Of a DNA stretch of 64,000 bases, positions 53,779 to 62,512 are shown one piece after another. The first letter of the stretch is position 1, and each line of letters starts with the position of its first letter. The translations under genes and the position numbers were made by a program. The notes beneath the pieces are model-generated. The model did no database searches, was not told the DNA's origin, and saw only the letters and a list, made by a program, of their open reading frames with translations. The stretch is from Acidobacteriota bacterium (GTDB lineage: Bacteria; Acidobacteriota; Terriglobia; UBA7540). The stretch spans positions 124,001 to 188,000 of the forward strand of contig JAKCCV010000002.1 in NCBI GenBank assembly GCA_021838785.1, read 5' to 3'.

Positions 53779-54852
53779 ATGAAGAAGCTTGGAACCGCGT
53801 TCTGGAAGTCGGCGGCGAGCCTCGCCCTTGTAGGGCTGTTCCTACCTTCTTTATCTGCCGCTCAGTCGGAATCTGCCGCTCAATCGGAACTAGCCTCGCC
53901 ACCCGTGCTGGTGGAACGCATCGTGGCCCGTGTCAACAACAGCATCATCACACAGCGCCAGTTTGACCGCCAAGCTAAAGCCCTGCGCGCCCGACTGGCA
54001 CAACAATATTCTGGAGCCGAACTACAGCAGAAATATCGTGAAGAGGAAAAGAACATCCTCCGGGATATCATTGATGAGGACCTGCTGGTGCAGAAGGCGC
54101 AAGACGACAATATTAGCGTCGGCACTCAACTTGTCCGCTACCTGGACCGAATTCGCCGACAGCAGGGGCTGAGCTCACTGGATGCTTTGCAAAAGGCTGT
54201 TCGGCAATCGGGACTCTCTTGGGCGAACTTCAAGGAGCGCATTCGCCGCCAGCTCCTTATGCGCGCCGTCATTGAGCGCGAAGTGGGCGGGCGCATCATC
54301 ATCGCCCGTGACGACGCACGAAAATTCTTTGATACTCACCGCAATCTTTTCCAGTCTGCGCCCGGCGTCGAACTCGCAGAGATTCTGGTTTCCACCCAAA
54401 AGCAAAAGCCCGCCGAGGCTCAAAAGCTGATCAATCAGGCTTATCAATCGCTTCAGAATGGCGCCCGCTGGAACCAGGTCGTCCGGAAATATTCCGATGG
54501 CCCGACAGCTTCCGAAGGAGGCAATATCGGCTTTTTTAAGAAAGGCACCTTGGCCTCGGCGGTACAGGAAAAGATTGGAAAACTGGACGTGAACGATTAC
54601 ACCAAGCCTTTCCTGACGAAGTATGGTTACATGATTGTCAAACTGCTGGCGAGGCAGACGGGCAAGGCTCCGACGTTCAGTGAGGCCGAACCGCGGGTGA
54701 TGGAATATCTTTACAACCAGAAAATGCAAAAAGAATTGCGCGTTTATCTCACCAAACTCCGCAGAGAAAGCTATATCCGACTGGCCCCAGGTTTTGTGGA
54801 TACCGGCGCGCCGGAAGGTGGAGAGCGCGCCTCCCTCGATGAGGGCGAATGA
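53779..54852 (+). CDS. Periplasmic SurA-like PpiC peptidyl-prolyl isomerase
   Basis: A 357-aa exported foldase with a signal peptide (about residues 1-30), a SurA N-terminal chaperone domain (about 40-190, starting VLVERIVARVNNSIITQRQF) and one parvulin domain (about 200-300, RKYSDGPTASEGGNIGFFKKG). SurA of E. coli has two parvulin domains; this has one. It assists outer membrane protein folding. ATG at 53779 has GGGAGGAAG upstream. It overlaps the next gene by four bases (ATGA). Confidence 0.88.
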   Translation: MKKLGTAFWKSAASLALVGLFLPSLSAAQSESAAQSELASPPVLVERIVARVNNSIITQRQFDRQAKALRARLAQQYSGAELQQKYREEEKNILRDIIDEDLLVQKAQDDNISVGTQLVRYLDRIRRQQGLSSLDALQKAVRQSGLSWANFKERIRRQLLMRAVIEREVGGRIIIARDDARKFFDTHRNLFQSAPGVELAEILVSTQKQKPAEAQKLINQAYQSLQNGARWNQVVRKYSDGPTASEGGNIGFFKKGTLASAVQEKIGKLDVNDYTKPFLTKYGYMIVKLLARQTGKAPTFSEAEPRVMEYLYNQKMQKELRVYLTKLRRESYIRLAPGFVDTGAPEGGERASLDEGE

Positions 54853-55844
54853 AGGAAAGCACCGTCGCCAGCTTGTCAAAGCTTACCCCCGGCTCAACGG
54901 TGCAGTCCACGTTCCTTATTATTTCGAAAGAGCGCAAAACGACCAATGCCGGCAGCCCTTACCTCGATCTCATTTTGCAAGACGCCACGGGTCAGATTCG
55001 TGCCAAGGTCTGGGATTGCGACCGTCTTCATCTTGACATAGAAGAGGATGAAATCGTTCGTGTCAACGGCGTCGTGGAAGACTACCAAGGCACGCGCCAA
55101 CTCAAGGTGAAGAATCTGGCGCGCGCCGAGGGATTGCCCCTTCAGGATTATCTTCCCCACAGCGAAGAGGATCCCGCCGTCCTGCTGGCCAAGGTCATCG
55201 AACGGGCGCGTCAGGTTTCTAACCCGCCCCTCCGCGCCTTGCTGCTGGCCATTCTTGAGGATCCCTCGATAGCCGACAGGTACCGGCAAGCTCCAGCCGC
55301 CACCAGTTTTCACCACGCTTACCTCGGCGGGCTGGTGGAGCACGTCCATTCTCTACTGGCCTTGGGAGATCGCGTGGTGGATCATTACCCGAGCCTCGAC
55401 CGCGACCTCATCGTTGCCGGCCTCATCTTGCACGACCTCGGCAAGGTGGACGAACTGACGTACCACCGCGGTCTCCGTTACACGACGCGCGGCAAATTGC
55501 TCGGTCACATTGCCCTCGGCGTGGAGATCGTTCGAGACAAAGCGCGGGCGATTCCCGATTTTCCGCTTGAGTTGTGGGATCGCTTGGAGCACATCATCCT
55601 TTCGCACCATGGGAAATTGGAGTTTGGCTCGCCTAAAGAGCCGGCGTTTCCAGAGGCGCTGGTCGTCCACTATCTCGACGACCTCGACTCCAAGCTCGCC
55701 AGCATGACTGCCCAGTACTCCGCTGAAAGCGAACAGGAGGGCGATTGGACCACCCGCAATCGTGCCCTGGGTCGAGAGCTCTTGAAGCCGGCCGCTACGG
55801 AGAAACATGGCCCCATCCGCGCCACGCCGTCTGACTCCCGTTGA
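54849..55844 (+). CDS. YhaM-like OB-fold/HD-domain 3'-5' exoribonuclease
   Basis: A 331-aa protein: an N-terminal OB fold (about 15-100, PYLDLILQDATGQIRAKVWD) for nucleic acid binding and an HD phosphohydrolase domain with HHAYLGGLVEHV (about 155-166) and LHDLGKVDE (about 196-204). This pairing is that of YhaM/CBF1, a metal-dependent 3'-5' exonuclease on RNA and ssDNA. The ATG overlaps the stop of the SurA-like gene. The tail is short and disordered. Confidence 0.88.
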   Translation: MKESTVASLSKLTPGSTVQSTFLIISKERKTTNAGSPYLDLILQDATGQIRAKVWDCDRLHLDIEEDEIVRVNGVVEDYQGTRQLKVKNLARAEGLPLQDYLPHSEEDPAVLLAKVIERARQVSNPPLRALLLAILEDPSIADRYRQAPAATSFHHAYLGGLVEHVHSLLALGDRVVDHYPSLDRDLIVAGLILHDLGKVDELTYHRGLRYTTRGKLLGHIALGVEIVRDKARAIPDFPLELWDRLEHIILSHHGKLEFGSPKEPAFPEALVVHYLDDLDSKLASMTAQYSAESEQEGDWTTRNRALGRELLKPAATEKHGPIRATPSDSR

Positions 55845-56268
55845 ATTGGATTGCATGAAAGCCCTCTGGGAGTTGGGCGAAGGGACCCTCCACAGCTTGC
55901 GAGAGCGATTGCTCCCCTCGCGGCCCCTCGCTTACACCACCGTGATGACCATTATGGATCGCCTCGCGCGCAAGGGAATGGTCAGCCGCCATAAGGTCCG
56001 TCGAGCTTATGTCTATCGCCCCTTGCTGAGCGAGGGCGCTGCGCGCAGGAAAGCCGTGGAGCGGCTTCTGTCCGATCATTTCAATAATTCCGTTGAAGCC
56101 CTGCAACGCTACCTCGAGGGTCAGGCTGCCATCTCATCCGATTTGGCCGCTTCCCATTACGAGCGGCCGGAGCAGCGCAACTCTCCGTCGCATCTGAAGG
56201 ATGTTTCGCTGTCTCACGGCGGCTCTCCGAACAGAACTTCATCCGAACTGGATTCATCACTACTCTAA
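55807..56268 (+). CDS. BlaI/MecI-family winged-helix regulator
   Basis: A 153-aa protein with a winged helix (residues 8-85: LTPVELDCMKALWELGEGT, then TTVMTIMDRLARKGMV), as in BlaI, MecI and CopY. The C-terminal 50 residues are polar and unlike the dimer domain of classic members. ATG at 55807 overlaps the end of the YhaM-like gene by 38 bp. The usual partner, an M56 (BlaR1-type) protease gene, is not adjacent. It ends directly at the start codon of the FabZ-like gene. Confidence 0.85.
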   Translation: MAPSAPRRLTPVELDCMKALWELGEGTLHSLRERLLPSRPLAYTTVMTIMDRLARKGMVSRHKVRRAYVYRPLLSEGAARRKAVERLLSDHFNNSVEALQRYLEGQAAISSDLAASHYERPEQRNSPSHLKDVSLSHGGSPNRTSSELDSSLL

Positions 56269-56736
56269 ATGGCCATCCCCAGTCCTTCTCTTTCGCTCAA
56301 CGACTTGATTCTCCGTGTGCTCCCCCACCGCTATCCGTTTCTGCTTGTGGATCGGATTACAGAATTCGTCCCTGGAACACGCATTCGCGGCTTTAAGAAC
56401 TTTTCTGCCATGGACGAAGCGGCGCGCGGCCACTTTCCTGAGTCGCCGCTCGTGCCCAGCGGAATCTTGATTGAAGCGGTCACCCAGCTTGGCGCGATTC
56501 TTGTCCTCGAACGGCCGGAAATGGCCGGCAAGCTTGCCGTCATCCTGCAAATTCCTTCAGCCAAGCTACTGCGCCCCATCCGGCTCGACGAGCGCGTTGA
56601 ACTCGAAGCGGAAGCTGTCAAACTCAAGCCTGTGTTGGGTGAGCTTCGGGGTCGCCTTTATACCGGCGGTGAACTTGTCGGCGAAGGTCAGATGCGCTTC
56701 GCCATCGCCAATGCCAAGGATTTACTGCCCGAATAA
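56269..56736 (+). CDS. fabZ: 3-hydroxyacyl-ACP dehydratase, FabZ-like
   Basis: A 155-aa hot-dog-fold dehydratase. The catalytic His is in LPHRYPFLLVDR (about 18-29) and the Glu in SGILIEAVTQLG (about 64-75). The usual P-G-V before the catalytic helix reads P-S-G. It would dehydrate 3-hydroxyacyl-ACP in fatty acid synthesis. It starts immediately after the BlaI stop codon without space. Other fatty acid or lipid A genes that normally flank fabZ are absent. Confidence 0.85.
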   Translation: MAIPSPSLSLNDLILRVLPHRYPFLLVDRITEFVPGTRIRGFKNFSAMDEAARGHFPESPLVPSGILIEAVTQLGAILVLERPEMAGKLAVILQIPSAKLLRPIRLDERVELEAEAVKLKPVLGELRGRLYTGGELVGEGQMRFAIANAKDLLPE

Positions 56737-56843
56737 CTGCTGCTCGGCGCCGCCTGCCAGGCTGATCCCGCCAGCCTCGTCGGGCTCGGTTGTCCTCGAC
56801 AAACCGATTGCCAGGCTGTACGAAATACTGACAAAATAACAGT

Positions 56844-57881
56844 GTGCCGTTCGAGGAATTGGAAATCGGGAGCGTCTCGCTCCGCCCTGCCCGCGTGCTT
56901 GCGCCGATGGCTGGCATTACGGACACTGTTTTCCGTCGCGTGATCCGCAGCCTAGGTGGGTGCGGCCTCATCATGACGGAGTTTGTTTCGAGCGAAGGCC
57001 TCATTCGCGGCAGCGCTCGCTCTAACCGGTATCTCTATTACACAGAGGAGGAGCATCCTATCAGCGCCCAACTTTTTGGCGCGGACCCCGACCATCTGGC
57101 TGAGGCGGCGCGCACCGTGCAGGAGCTTGGCTTCGATTTGGTGGACCTGAATTTGGGCTGCCCGGCCAAAAAAGTCGTCAAGTGCGGCGGCTCCGGCCTG
57201 CTGCGAGATTTGCCGCTTCTCGGGAAGATTTTGACCCGAATTCGTTCCGCCGTCTCAATCCCTTTCACGATAAAGATCCGCATCGGCTGGGATGAAGACC
57301 AAATTGTGGCCGTGCCCGTGGCCAAAATGGCGGAAGAAAGCGGGGTTGACGCAATCGCGGTCCATGGCCGCACCCGCGTCCAGGGTTATAGTGGCCGCGC
57401 CCGGTGGGACGTCATTGCCGCAGTCAAAGCAAACGCCCGCATCCCGGTGATCGGCAACGGTGACGTTATGAAACCCGAAGACGCTGCGGCGCTTTACCGC
57501 CAAACACAGTGCGATGGGGTGATGATTGGCCGGGCCGCCCCCTCCAATCCATGGATCTTCCAACAGATGGAAAGCTATTTCCGCACGGGTTCGTATCGCC
57601 AACCGTCGGAGCTTGAGCGATACCACATCATCCGAGAATACTACGGTTTATTGCTGGAAAGCAGAACACCCGCCGCTCTCGGCAAAATGAAGCAGTTCGC
57701 CAGTTGGTTTACCCACAGCGTCCGTAACGGAGCCGAGTTGCGCCGCAACATCCAAACCGCCAAGACCCCGCAGCAGGCCCTCGACTGCGTGGATTCCTTT
57801 TTTGCCGCCGCAATGGTGGAAGGCTGCCCAAGGCTCGTCGCTACCGCACCCATAGCCGAGCAAGCCCCATCGCACCCCTAG
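56844..57881 (+). CDS. dusB: tRNA-dihydrouridine synthase (DusB-type)
   Basis: A 345-aa FMN-dependent enzyme that reduces uridines in tRNA. Seen: ARVLAPMAGITDTVFR (about 13-28), QLFGADP (about 73), the catalytic Cys in DLNLGCPAKKVVKCGGSG (about 98-115), and VHGRTRVQGYSG (about 173). GTG start at 56844. It is followed after 16 bp by the PilZ gene. Confidence 0.93.
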   Translation: MPFEELEIGSVSLRPARVLAPMAGITDTVFRRVIRSLGGCGLIMTEFVSSEGLIRGSARSNRYLYYTEEEHPISAQLFGADPDHLAEAARTVQELGFDLVDLNLGCPAKKVVKCGGSGLLRDLPLLGKILTRIRSAVSIPFTIKIRIGWDEDQIVAVPVAKMAEESGVDAIAVHGRTRVQGYSGRARWDVIAAVKANARIPVIGNGDVMKPEDAAALYRQTQCDGVMIGRAAPSNPWIFQQMESYFRTGSYRQPSELERYHIIREYYGLLLESRTPAALGKMKQFASWFTHSVRNGAELRRNIQTAKTPQQALDCVDSFFAAAMVEGCPRLVATAPIAEQAPSHP

Positions 57882-57897
57882 AAAGGACGGTCATCCC

Positions 57898-58227
57898 GTG
57901 ACGCAACGAATGCAAAGAAGAATTCAGGTGGCGCTACCCGTGCGCATCAGCGGTCGCGACAGGTGGGGCGCGGAGTTCGATGATTTAACCGAAGCCCAAG
58001 ATGTGAGCCGCCGGGGACTGTCTTTTATCACGCCTCGAGAGCTTAACGTCCTCGATAAAGTCAACGTCATTGTTCTCGGGCGCGGCCCCTCACGGGGAGG
58101 TGAAGGGCCGACGGATTTCTATGCCGAGGCAACCGTCGTCCGGATTACGCCTGAAGGCGAAGCTTATCAGGTGGCCCTGCGCTTTGTCGGTTCAACCTTG
58201 CCGGTTTATACATCCGAAAGCGCGTGA
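57898..58227 (+). CDS. PilZ-domain protein
   Basis: A 109-aa single-domain protein. QRRIQVALPVRIS (about 5-17) holds the arginines and DVSRRGLSF (about 38-46) is the D-x-S-x-x-G motif, together forming a c-di-GMP binding site. The arrangement is close to that of true binders, though the first motif (RxxxR) is only approximate. GTG start. Probably transcribed with dusB. Role unknown; no effector gene is adjacent. Confidence 0.8.
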   Translation: MTQRMQRRIQVALPVRISGRDRWGAEFDDLTEAQDVSRRGLSFITPRELNVLDKVNVIVLGRGPSRGGEGPTDFYAEATVVRITPEGEAYQVALRFVGSTLPVYTSESA

Positions 58228-58280
58228 ACGGGCCTTGCACGGTGCATCAACCGGATCGGCGCAAGAAGATGGGTAAGGAA

Positions 58281-59156
58281 TCAGCGAGCCAGAGACTTCT
58301 CTCTCACCCACTGACGATAAAGCTCGCTTCGCGGCACGCGCCAGGCACGCGCGATGAGCTTGAGCGCAGTGCGTTCATCCACGCCCTGCTCTTTGATAAC
58401 CCGCTGAACTTCCTCCCTGACGGAGCGCCGAGGCTCAGCCGGCCTTCCCGCAACCGGATCCGACGGTCCAATGACTAACGTGAATTCCCCCTTCACGCGC
58501 CGCTGACGAAGCACCTCTAGAACCTCCGAGATGGTTCCCCGCAAAAACTCCTCATGGACCTTGGTCAGTTCGCGCGCCACCGTCAGTGGCCGGTCGCCCA
58601 GGACAGCAAGCGCGTCCTCCAGGGTTTCAATCAGCCGATGCGGGGCTTCATAGAGCACCAGCGTAAAGTTGAATTGGCTCAACTCCTTGAGCGTTTTCTG
58701 GCGAGCTGTTTTTTTGCTCGGAAGAAAGCCTGCGAAGATAACACGGTCACTCGGCAGGCCGGCGGCTGAAAGTGCGGTCACCAGCGCTGATCCGCCGGGA
58801 ATGGGTATCACAGGAATCTTGTGACGAATGGCCAGGTGAACCAGCCGGTATCCCGGATCCGACAGGGCAGGCATGCCGGCATCCGACACCAGCGCTACGT
58901 CGCTGCCCTCTTCCATTTCCAGGATCAACTCGGGCGCGCGCGTAATCTCATTATGCGCGTGATAGCTGACGGTCCGCGTTTTGACGCCATAGTGGTTTAA
59001 GAGCTTTTGCGCGCGTCGAGTGTCTTCGCAGGCGATTAAGTCAACACTTTTGAGCGTCCGAATCGCTCGGAGCGTAATGTCCTCCAGGTTTCCAATGGGC
59101 GTGCCAACCACAAAAAGCCTGCCCGCTGGTGCCTGAGATGACGCTGTGACCACCAT
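58281..59156 (-). CDS. rsmI: 16S rRNA (cytidine(1402)-2'-O)-methyltransferase
   Basis: A 291-aa SAM-dependent enzyme of the tetrapyrrole-methylase fold that modifies C1402 in the ribosomal P site. FVVGTPIGNLEDITLRA (about 11-27), SDAGMPALSDPGYRLV (about 84-99) and PGGSALVTALSAAGLP (about 112-127) are the family signatures. ATG at 59156 has GGGAGGGG about 10 bp upstream, which overlaps an in-frame TTG eight codons earlier and so argues against that earlier start. Convergent with the PilZ gene. Confidence 0.94.
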   Translation of the reverse strand: MVVTASSQAPAGRLFVVGTPIGNLEDITLRAIRTLKSVDLIACEDTRRAQKLLNHYGVKTRTVSYHAHNEITRAPELILEMEEGSDVALVSDAGMPALSDPGYRLVHLAIRHKIPVIPIPGGSALVTALSAAGLPSDRVIFAGFLPSKKTARQKTLKELSQFNFTLVLYEAPHRLIETLEDALAVLGDRPLTVARELTKVHEEFLRGTISEVLEVLRQRRVKGEFTLVIGPSDPVAGRPAEPRRSVREEVQRVIKEQGVDERTALKLIARAWRVPRSELYRQWVREKSLAR

Positions 59157-59258
59157 GCGCGGAGTTCCCCTCCCTTTCAAGTCTTGGGATAACTGCCCCT
59201 CAGTGTATCAGGGCTGGCTTCGCTGAACAACACGAACAGGACCTCCGAAGACCGCGCT

Positions 59259-59288
59259 TTGACCCTGCGGCAACGGCGTTGCTATAAT
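59259..59288 (+). promoter_or_regulatory. Promoter of the FmdB-type gene
   Basis: TTGACC (59259-59264), an 18-bp spacer and a perfect TATAAT (59283-59288). The leader would be about 23 nt with AAGGAGG in it. Confidence 0.65.
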
Positions 59289-59317
59289 AGCCATGCTTAG
59301 AGTCAAGGAGGGTCGCC

Positions 59318-59617
59318 TTGCCGATTTACGAGTACCGATGCCTGAAGTGCGGTCAGAGAATTGAGAAGCTGCAGAAGTTCGCCGAGGATCCTCTCACGAC
59401 CTGCGAAAGTTGTGGCGGAAAACTGGAGCGAGTGATTTCTCCTCCCGCCATTCAATTCAAAGGAACAGGTTGGTACGTCACGGACTACGCTCGCAAGGGA
59501 ACGCCGAGCGACGGCTCTGAGGCTGCCAAGAAGGAAAGCTCGGCCAAAGGCGAAACCCAATCGGGCGCCGCCGCGGGAACTGCCAAGCCAACCGACTCTA
59601 AATCGTCCGACAAATAG
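59318..59617 (+). CDS. FmdB-family zinc-ribbon protein
   Basis: A 99-aa protein. The first 45 residues are the FmdB/CxxC_CxxC_SSSS domain: PIYEYRCLKCGQRIEKLQKF with a second pair CESCGG (about 33-38). The tail is a low-complexity Ser/Lys/Gly stretch. TTG start, supported by AAGGAGG 8 bp upstream and by the family's usual MPIYEY start. Function in the family is not settled. Confidence 0.88.
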   Translation: MPIYEYRCLKCGQRIEKLQKFAEDPLTTCESCGGKLERVISPPAIQFKGTGWYVTDYARKGTPSDGSEAAKKESSAKGETQSGAAAGTAKPTDSKSSDK

Positions 59618-59655
59618 CCATGGAAAATAAGCTTTAGGGGGAAACCGAGTCGGCG

Positions 59656-60147
59656 CTAGGCAGAGTTGTCCTTCCACACCCCTAAAAGCCTGCGCAGCAG
59701 GATGATTTGGCCCACGTGATATGCATTGTGGTCCGCAACCAGCAGCGCCTCGCGCAGCAGTGTTTGACCATGACCATGAGGAAGAGGTTCGTAAAGGTCC
59801 TTGCTGGGGTCTGAGATGAGCTTTTCCATGTCCCGCAGGTCACGGCGAAAGGCCTTAACGCTTCGCTCCCAGGCGGCCGCATGGGGTGGCGCGGCGTTCG
59901 GCGGCCAATAGCCAGCTGGAAACTCCGGTGAAACATGCCGCGGATTGCGGCAGAATTCAAGAATATCCCATTGCGCGATTCGCAGATGTTCAAGCAACCG
60001 CCAAGCGGTGAACGGCAACTTTCCGGGCTGACGGCCGCGGAGGTGGGACGGCAGGCCGCGAATGGCTTGCTCGAACGTCAAATGGGCACTTCCGCCACGG
60101 AGCAGTTCCTGGAGGTGTTTCCGAAGACCCGCTTGTAAATCCTTCAT
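59656..60147 (-). CDS. DinB-like four-helix-bundle protein
   Basis: A 163-aa protein of the DinB/YfiT superfamily. Possible metal ligands are the His in LLEHLRIAQWD (about 53) and the C-terminal ADHNAYHVGQI (about 138-148). Members are often thiol-dependent transferases or stress proteins; the substrate is unknown. ATG at 60147 follows AGAGGAAA; the frame is open 12 codons earlier, ending on the galU stop. 35 bp downstream of galU. Confidence 0.8.
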   Translation of the reverse strand: MKDLQAGLRKHLQELLRGGSAHLTFEQAIRGLPSHLRGRQPGKLPFTAWRLLEHLRIAQWDILEFCRNPRHVSPEFPAGYWPPNAAPPHAAAWERSVKAFRRDLRDMEKLISDPSKDLYEPLPHGHGQTLLREALLVADHNAYHVGQIILLRRLLGVWKDNSA

Positions 60148-60182
60148 CGGTTTCCTCTCCTGCAATCCCGCCTTTCCAATCA

Positions 60183-61085
60183 CTACAGGTCCAGAGACTT
60201 GAGGTATTTGCGGAACTCCGCTCCCAGATCAGGCCGTTTCAACGCCAACTCAACCGTGGCTTTGAGAAACCCCAGCTTATCACCGGCGTCGTATCGCTGC
60301 CCTTCGAACTCTAAGCCATAGATCGGCTCGCGGTCGAGCAAGCGCCGCATCGCATCCGTCAATTGAACCTCGCCGCCGGCCCCTGTCGCGGTGGCGGCGA
60401 GTTCATCGAAGATGGCCGGGGTTAAGATATACCGACCAATGATGGCAAGGTTTGATGGGGCTTGAGCCGGCCTCGGCTTCTCCACCATATCTTGGATTCG
60501 AAAGACCCGCCCATTCCGATACCGATCCGTCACGGGGACACCTCGAATAATCCCGTAATTTGAAACGCGCCGGCGGTCAACCCGTTGAATGGCCACAACG
60601 CTGCGTCCATACCGAGCGAAAACTTCCAGCATCTGGCGTAGGCACGGCGTGTCGGCGTCCACGACATCGTCGGAGAGCACCACGGCAAAGGGTTCACGCC
60701 CAACCAACTCGCGGGCCGTCAGAATGGCGTCTCCCAAGCCTCGCGCCTGCTGTTGCCGCACGTAGCTCACCTTCAACAAACCGGCAATCGAACGGACCAG
60801 GCCTCTTAAATCTTCCTTCCCACGGCCCGCCAATTGATGTTCAAGCTCAAATGAGACGTCGAAGTGGTTCTCAATGGCTTCTTTGCCGCGGCCTGTCACA
60901 AAGATCACCATCGGAATACCGGAAGCCGCCACTTCCTCAACCGCATATTGAACCAGCGGCTTGTCCACAATGGGGAGCATCTCCTTCGGTTGCGCTTTCG
61001 TGGCGGGCAAAAAGCGGGTCCCAAGCCCCGCGACGGGAAGGACTGCAATCCGAATGGGCGTTTCCGTCGAACTATCTCGCGGCAT
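60183..61085 (-). CDS. galU: UTP-glucose-1-phosphate uridylyltransferase
   Basis: A 300-aa nucleotidyltransferase that makes UDP-glucose. N-terminal AGLGTRFLPATKAQPKEMLP (about 19-38) is the nucleotide-binding and catalytic loop, VDKPLVQYAVEEV follows, and VVLSDDVVD (about 134) carries the metal aspartate region. The length is standard. ATG at 61085. It diverges from tsaD across 63 bp. Confidence 0.94.
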   Translation of the reverse strand: MPRDSSTETPIRIAVLPVAGLGTRFLPATKAQPKEMLPIVDKPLVQYAVEEVAASGIPMVIFVTGRGKEAIENHFDVSFELEHQLAGRGKEDLRGLVRSIAGLLKVSYVRQQQARGLGDAILTARELVGREPFAVVLSDDVVDADTPCLRQMLEVFARYGRSVVAIQRVDRRRVSNYGIIRGVPVTDRYRNGRVFRIQDMVEKPRPAQAPSNLAIIGRYILTPAIFDELAATATGAGGEVQLTDAMRRLLDREPIYGLEFEGQRYDAGDKLGFLKATVELALKRPDLGAEFRKYLKSLDL

Positions 61086-61148
61086 GACAATCGGCGCCCC
61101 CGCGCCGACACCAGCGCTATGCTAACATAGATTTTTGGCGGTTAACCT

Positions 61149-62285
61149 ATGCGAGTTTTGGGGATTGAATCCAGTTGTGATGAAACTGCCGCGGCGGTCG
61201 TCGAGGACGGCTGGCGCATTCGTGCCAGCATCGTCGCCTCGCAGATTCCTATCCACCGGAAATTCGGGGGGGTGGTGCCGGAGCTTGCCTCGCGCGAGCA
61301 CCTCAAAAGAATCGCGCCCGTCGTGGATGAGGCACTCCGTCAAGCCGGCGTGAATCTGGAAGATGTGGATGCGATTGCGGTCACGCAAGGGCCGGGTCTG
61401 ATTGGCTCGCTGCTGGTGGGTTTGGTTTACGGGAAAGCCATGGCGCTCTCGCTTGGAAAGCCCTTAATCGGCATCAATCACCTGGAGGGCCACATTCATT
61501 CGGTGTTGCTCCAGAACAGGATGGACCGCGCAAACGACGCGAGCATTCCAGCGGCCGGGTTCCCTAACGTAACTCTCGTGGTTTCCGGCGGCCACACATG
61601 CTTGTATTTCGTGGAGTGTACCGCACAAGAGTCTGATACGCCTTCGCAATTCTCTTACAAATTGCTCGGTCAAACCCGCGACGACGCGGCCGGCGAAGCC
61701 TTCGACAAAGTTGCCAAGCTTTTAGCCCTCGGATATCCGGGTGGGCCGGTGATTGATCGCCTGGCACGGTACGGCGACTCCCGTCGGGTGGAGCTAGGCC
61801 GCATCCGGATGAAAGGCAATCCTTTCGACTTTAGCTTCTCCGGCCTCAAGACGGCTGTGCTCTACCGAGTTCGTGGAACAGACCTGGAAGCGGAGGCCGA
61901 CGAACGTCGCGCCTGGCAGAGTGGAACGAACCAGAAAATCAACCCCGAGGAACTACGAGCTCACTGCTCTCCGGCCACCTTAGACCTCCTCGCCGGGTTT
62001 CAGCAGGCCGTCGTCACGGACTTAGTGGAGCGAACGCTCGCCGCCGCCCGCGCGCGGCAAGTGAATTCAATCTTCGTCGCAGGCGGGGTAGCTTGTAACT
62101 CGGCTTTGCGAGACCATTTCCGGGAAGCCGCGAACCCAAGCGGTTTTAAGGTTTTCTTCCCTTCCCCCAAGCTCTCTACCGACAACGCCGCGATGATTGC
62201 ATCCGCCGCCTACTTCCGCCTACGGGCTGGCGAGCGCGACGGAGCGACCCTCACGGCGCACGCTTCTTTTCCACTGGGGGTATAA
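61149..62285 (+). CDS. tsaD: tRNA N6-adenosine threonylcarbamoyltransferase TsaD
   Basis: A 378-aa ASKHA-fold enzyme that places the threonylcarbamoyl group on A37 of ANN-decoding tRNAs. VLGIESSCDETAAAVVEDG (about 3-21), the metal histidines in NHLEGHIHS (about 111-119), VSGGHT (about 143) and the C-terminal FVAGGVACNSALR (about 313-325) are seen. It is about 40 residues longer than the E. coli protein because of a charged insertion near residues 235-265. ATG at 61149. The partner tsaB/tsaE genes are not here. Confidence 0.95.
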   Translation: MRVLGIESSCDETAAAVVEDGWRIRASIVASQIPIHRKFGGVVPELASREHLKRIAPVVDEALRQAGVNLEDVDAIAVTQGPGLIGSLLVGLVYGKAMALSLGKPLIGINHLEGHIHSVLLQNRMDRANDASIPAAGFPNVTLVVSGGHTCLYFVECTAQESDTPSQFSYKLLGQTRDDAAGEAFDKVAKLLALGYPGGPVIDRLARYGDSRRVELGRIRMKGNPFDFSFSGLKTAVLYRVRGTDLEAEADERRAWQSGTNQKINPEELRAHCSPATLDLLAGFQQAVVTDLVERTLAAARARQVNSIFVAGGVACNSALRDHFREAANPSGFKVFFPSPKLSTDNAAMIASAAYFRLRAGERDGATLTAHASFPLGV

Positions 62286-62512
62286 CTTCCGCCACAAGAT
62301 GGGTTAGACCCGGCAAGCGCGGGAGAGCTATACTTTCGAGCCGTGGGGCATTCGGAAACATCAACCAGGCGGGGAATGGTTCAGTCAAAGGGGCCCAGCC
62401 CCGCCCCGTAGCGCGCCATCGGCCTTGAAGGGAGTTGACCGCTGGCGAGCGAAAGCCCATATAGAGTCAAGTACATGAAAAAATCGGCTATTTCAAAAAG
62501 TAAGGAGGCACT

